A stretch of DNA of 64,000 nt from Ensifer sesbaniae (GTDB lineage: Bacteria; Pseudomonadota; Alphaproteobacteria; Rhizobiales; Rhizobiaceae), in NCBI RefSeq assembly GCF_013283665.1, contig NZ_JABEKU010000002.1:1734863-1798862 (forward strand), given 5' to 3'. Position numbers and translations under genes: made by a program. Positions 62,480 through 64,000 of this stretch are shown piece after piece (position 1 is the stretch's first letter; each line of letters opens with the position of its first letter). The notes below the pieces were generated by a model, which saw only the letters and a list, made by a program, of their open reading frames with translations, was not told where the DNA came from and ran no database searches.

Positions 62480-63568
62480 TCATGCGGAAAGGCGGCCGAG
62501 GGGGACGACGTCCTCCAGGGTCCAGCTCAGGGACACCGCATCGCCGACCGACACGGGTTTCCTGAAATAGTCGCTGTCGCTGACGATCAGCGTGAAGTCG
62601 TCGCTGCCGGCGCCGATGGCAGTCAGCTTCACCGACGCGCCGCGATATTCGATGTTGGAAACCACGGCCTGGAAGCCGAGGCCCTTATCACTCGGCGGAT
62701 CGAGCCGCACGCGATCGGTGCGGATGCCGATGTCTATCGGCCGGCCGATCTCCTGGGCGATGTCGCGCACCGCAAAGACCTGACCCTCCGCCGTCTCCAT
62801 TTCGACGATGCTGTCGGTGATCGCCCGGACCTTTCCCGAGAGTACGTTGTGGTCGCCCATGAAGCGCGCAACGAAGGCGGTTGCCGGCCGCTCGAACACC
62901 ATGCGCGGTGCGGCCGCCTGCTCGATCCGGCCGTTGTTCATCACCACGATCAGATCGGCGAGCGCCATCGCCTCTTCCTGGCTGTGGGTGACGTGCACGA
63001 AGGTGATGCCGAGCGTCTTCTGCAGTTTTTTCAGCTCTGCCCGCATGCGGATCTTCAGGAACGGGTCGAGCGCCGACAGCGGCTCGTCGAGAAGCAGCGC
63101 CTCCGGCTCGGTGATGAGCGCACGGGCAAGCGCCACGCGCTGCTGCTGGCCACCGGAAAGCTGGGCTGGACGCCTGGAACCATAGGCCTCCATCTGCATC
63201 AGCTTCAACATGTCGAGCGCCTTGGCGCGGCGGGCGTCACGGTCGACCCCCTTCATCTTGAGGCTGAAGGCGACGTTGTCGACGAGGTCGAGATGGGGGA
63301 ACAGAGCGTAGGACTGGAACATCATCGCCGTGTTGCGCTTGGCCGGCGGAAAATCGGTGACGACGACATTGCCGAGCCTGAGGTCGCCGGACGAGATGCT
63401 TTCATGGCCGGCGATCATGCGCAGCGTCGAGGTCTTGCCGCAGCCCGATGGGCCAAGAAAGCAGCAATAGCTGCCGGCGGGGATTTTCAGGCTGATGGAA
63501 TGTACGGCTGTCGTCGAGCCGTAAATCTTGGAAACGGACACGATATCGATCTCTGCGGCTTTCGACAT
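62480..63568 (-). CDS. ABC transporter ATPase, PotA type
   Basis: The 362-residue ATPase has Walker A GPSGCGKTST, the signature LSGGQQQRVALARAL and Walker B ALLLDEPLSALD. A C-terminal TOBE-like domain (VRLDPPSDKGLGFQAVVSNI) follows. AAGGAG precedes ATG 63568. It is the first gene of the five-gene operon (ATPase, binding protein, two permeases, racemase). Confidence 0.94.
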   Translation of the reverse strand: MSKAAEIDIVSVSKIYGSTTAVHSISLKIPAGSYCCFLGPSGCGKTSTLRMIAGHESISSGDLRLGNVVVTDFPPAKRNTAMMFQSYALFPHLDLVDNVAFSLKMKGVDRDARRAKALDMLKLMQMEAYGSRRPAQLSGGQQQRVALARALITEPEALLLDEPLSALDPFLKIRMRAELKKLQKTLGITFVHVTHSQEEAMALADLIVVMNNGRIEQAAAPRMVFERPATAFVARFMGDHNVLSGKVRAITDSIVEMETAEGQVFAVRDIAQEIGRPIDIGIRTDRVRLDPPSDKGLGFQAVVSNIEYRGASVKLTAIGAGSDDFTLIVSDSDYFRKPVSVGDAVSLSWTLEDVVPLGRLSA

Positions 63569-63737
63569 GACGCTTTCTCCTTGCAACAGAGGAGAAGCAT
63601 CAATCGTGCCAGTTTCGATCGACGCGTCTAAGGCTATATTTTCATGGGGTATTTGCCCTTTCCGGCCATCGCCGGTGAAGATCCTTGTTTCGGAGCGACT
63701 GCTCATGAATTGAGCTTTTCGTCGCCAATATGCGCAA

Positions 63738-63755
63738 ATTATCGTATACAATAAT
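63738..63755. promoter_or_regulatory. GntR-like operator candidate
   Basis: ATTATCGTATACAATAAT is an 18-base palindrome with one mismatched pair around a GTATAC core, like FCD-type GntR operators (TTGTATACAA). It lies 170 bases upstream of the ABC operon. The rest of the 422-base gap has a CTGCGG-CCAA-CCGCAG hairpin (63912-63927) and no supported gene. Confidence 0.5.
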
Positions 63756-63990
63756 ATGAATTTTTGGGCGCAGGCGCCGCAAGCCTCCGAGGGAAGAGCT
63801 CCCGGCGGATTTCGCGACCGCCTGTTTCTCCCGAAGGTGAAACTTTCATGGAAAAACTGAAAATCAACTGAGAACGGCTGTTACCAAACTGACATGGCAG
63901 CTCCCTAAAGACTGCGGCCAACCGCAGCCGGAGGGGAGATAAAAGCTCTCCGACGCGCACGCCCTGAAGCCATCGTCGGAGGCCGTTTCC

Positions 63991-64000
63991 ATGAAGATCG
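63991..64000 (+). CDS. Start of an unidentified forward gene (cut by window edge)
   Basis: ATG at 63991 follows CGGAGG with 8 bases spacing and continues AAG ATC to the window edge. Only three codons are visible, so no function can be given. Divergence from the ABC operon makes a regulator possible. Confidence 0.4.

Noticed and set aside
63739-63960. Small reverse frame of 73 codons upstream of the ABC operon
   Set aside because: It has no convincing ribosome site or family character and covers the likely promoter/operator region.

Overview
The window is about 62% GC and looks like an alpha-proteobacterium of the Rhizobiaceae, most likely Sinorhizobium/Ensifer. The reasons are RIME-type palindromic repeats between genes, RirA-type iron boxes (TGA-N9-TCA), an RhtX-like siderophore permease, NnrR-controlled denitrification genes, and LysR regulators divergent from DUF1127 small proteins. 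I see no rRNA, tRNA or CRISPR array.

1-13.4 kb is a denitrification island. It holds norB (3' part), norQ and norD, then a degenerate insertion element and a palindromic repeat. Next come hemN (reverse) and a four-gene forward block: a DUF2249 protein, a polytopic membrane protein, a double DUF2249 protein and a DUF59/PaaD-like protein. After that are nnrS (reverse), nirK, nirV and the regulator gene nnrR. NnrR/FNR-type boxes (TTGCG-N4-CGCAA-like) lie between hemN and the DUF2249 gene and between nnrS and nirK. Together the genes reduce nitrite to NO and NO to N2O, make heme anaerobically, and probably assemble or protect metal cofactors.

13.4-18.6 kb is an iron-regulated uptake locus: a methyltransferase divergent from two paralogous FecB-like binding proteins, a FecCD permease and an ATPase, with a RirA box over the shared promoter. 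18.6-19.9 kb carries a GluP-type sugar transporter. 20-23.9 kb is a compact operon of an N-formylglutamate amidohydrolase-like protein, a DUF1704 (QEGLA) putative metallopeptidase and a glutathione-synthetase-like ATP-grasp enzyme; its pathway is not known to me. 24-31.4 kb is mixed: a LysR/DUF1127 pair, nitroreductase, potassium channel, SulP transporter, GFA protein and a two-component system. 31.4-35.1 kb clusters four L,D-transpeptidase lipoproteins.

35.3-42.4 kb holds assorted oxidoreductases and regulators. 42.6-48 kb is an iron-siderophore cassette (FecI-type sigma factor, FecR, TonB-dependent receptor, RhtX-like permease) with its own RirA box. It abuts an AbiE toxin-antitoxin remnant whose toxin is truncated. 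49.7-52.4 kb has acylphosphatase and a TetR/MFS efflux pair with clear operators. 52.4-56.4 kb is nrdHIEF (class Ib ribonucleotide reductase) behind a cobalamin riboswitch and a possible NrdR box. 57-58.5 kb repeats the LysR/DUF1127 arrangement. 58.5-63.6 kb is a polyamine-type ABC transporter with a hydantoin-racemase-like gene. The start of one further forward gene lies at the right edge.
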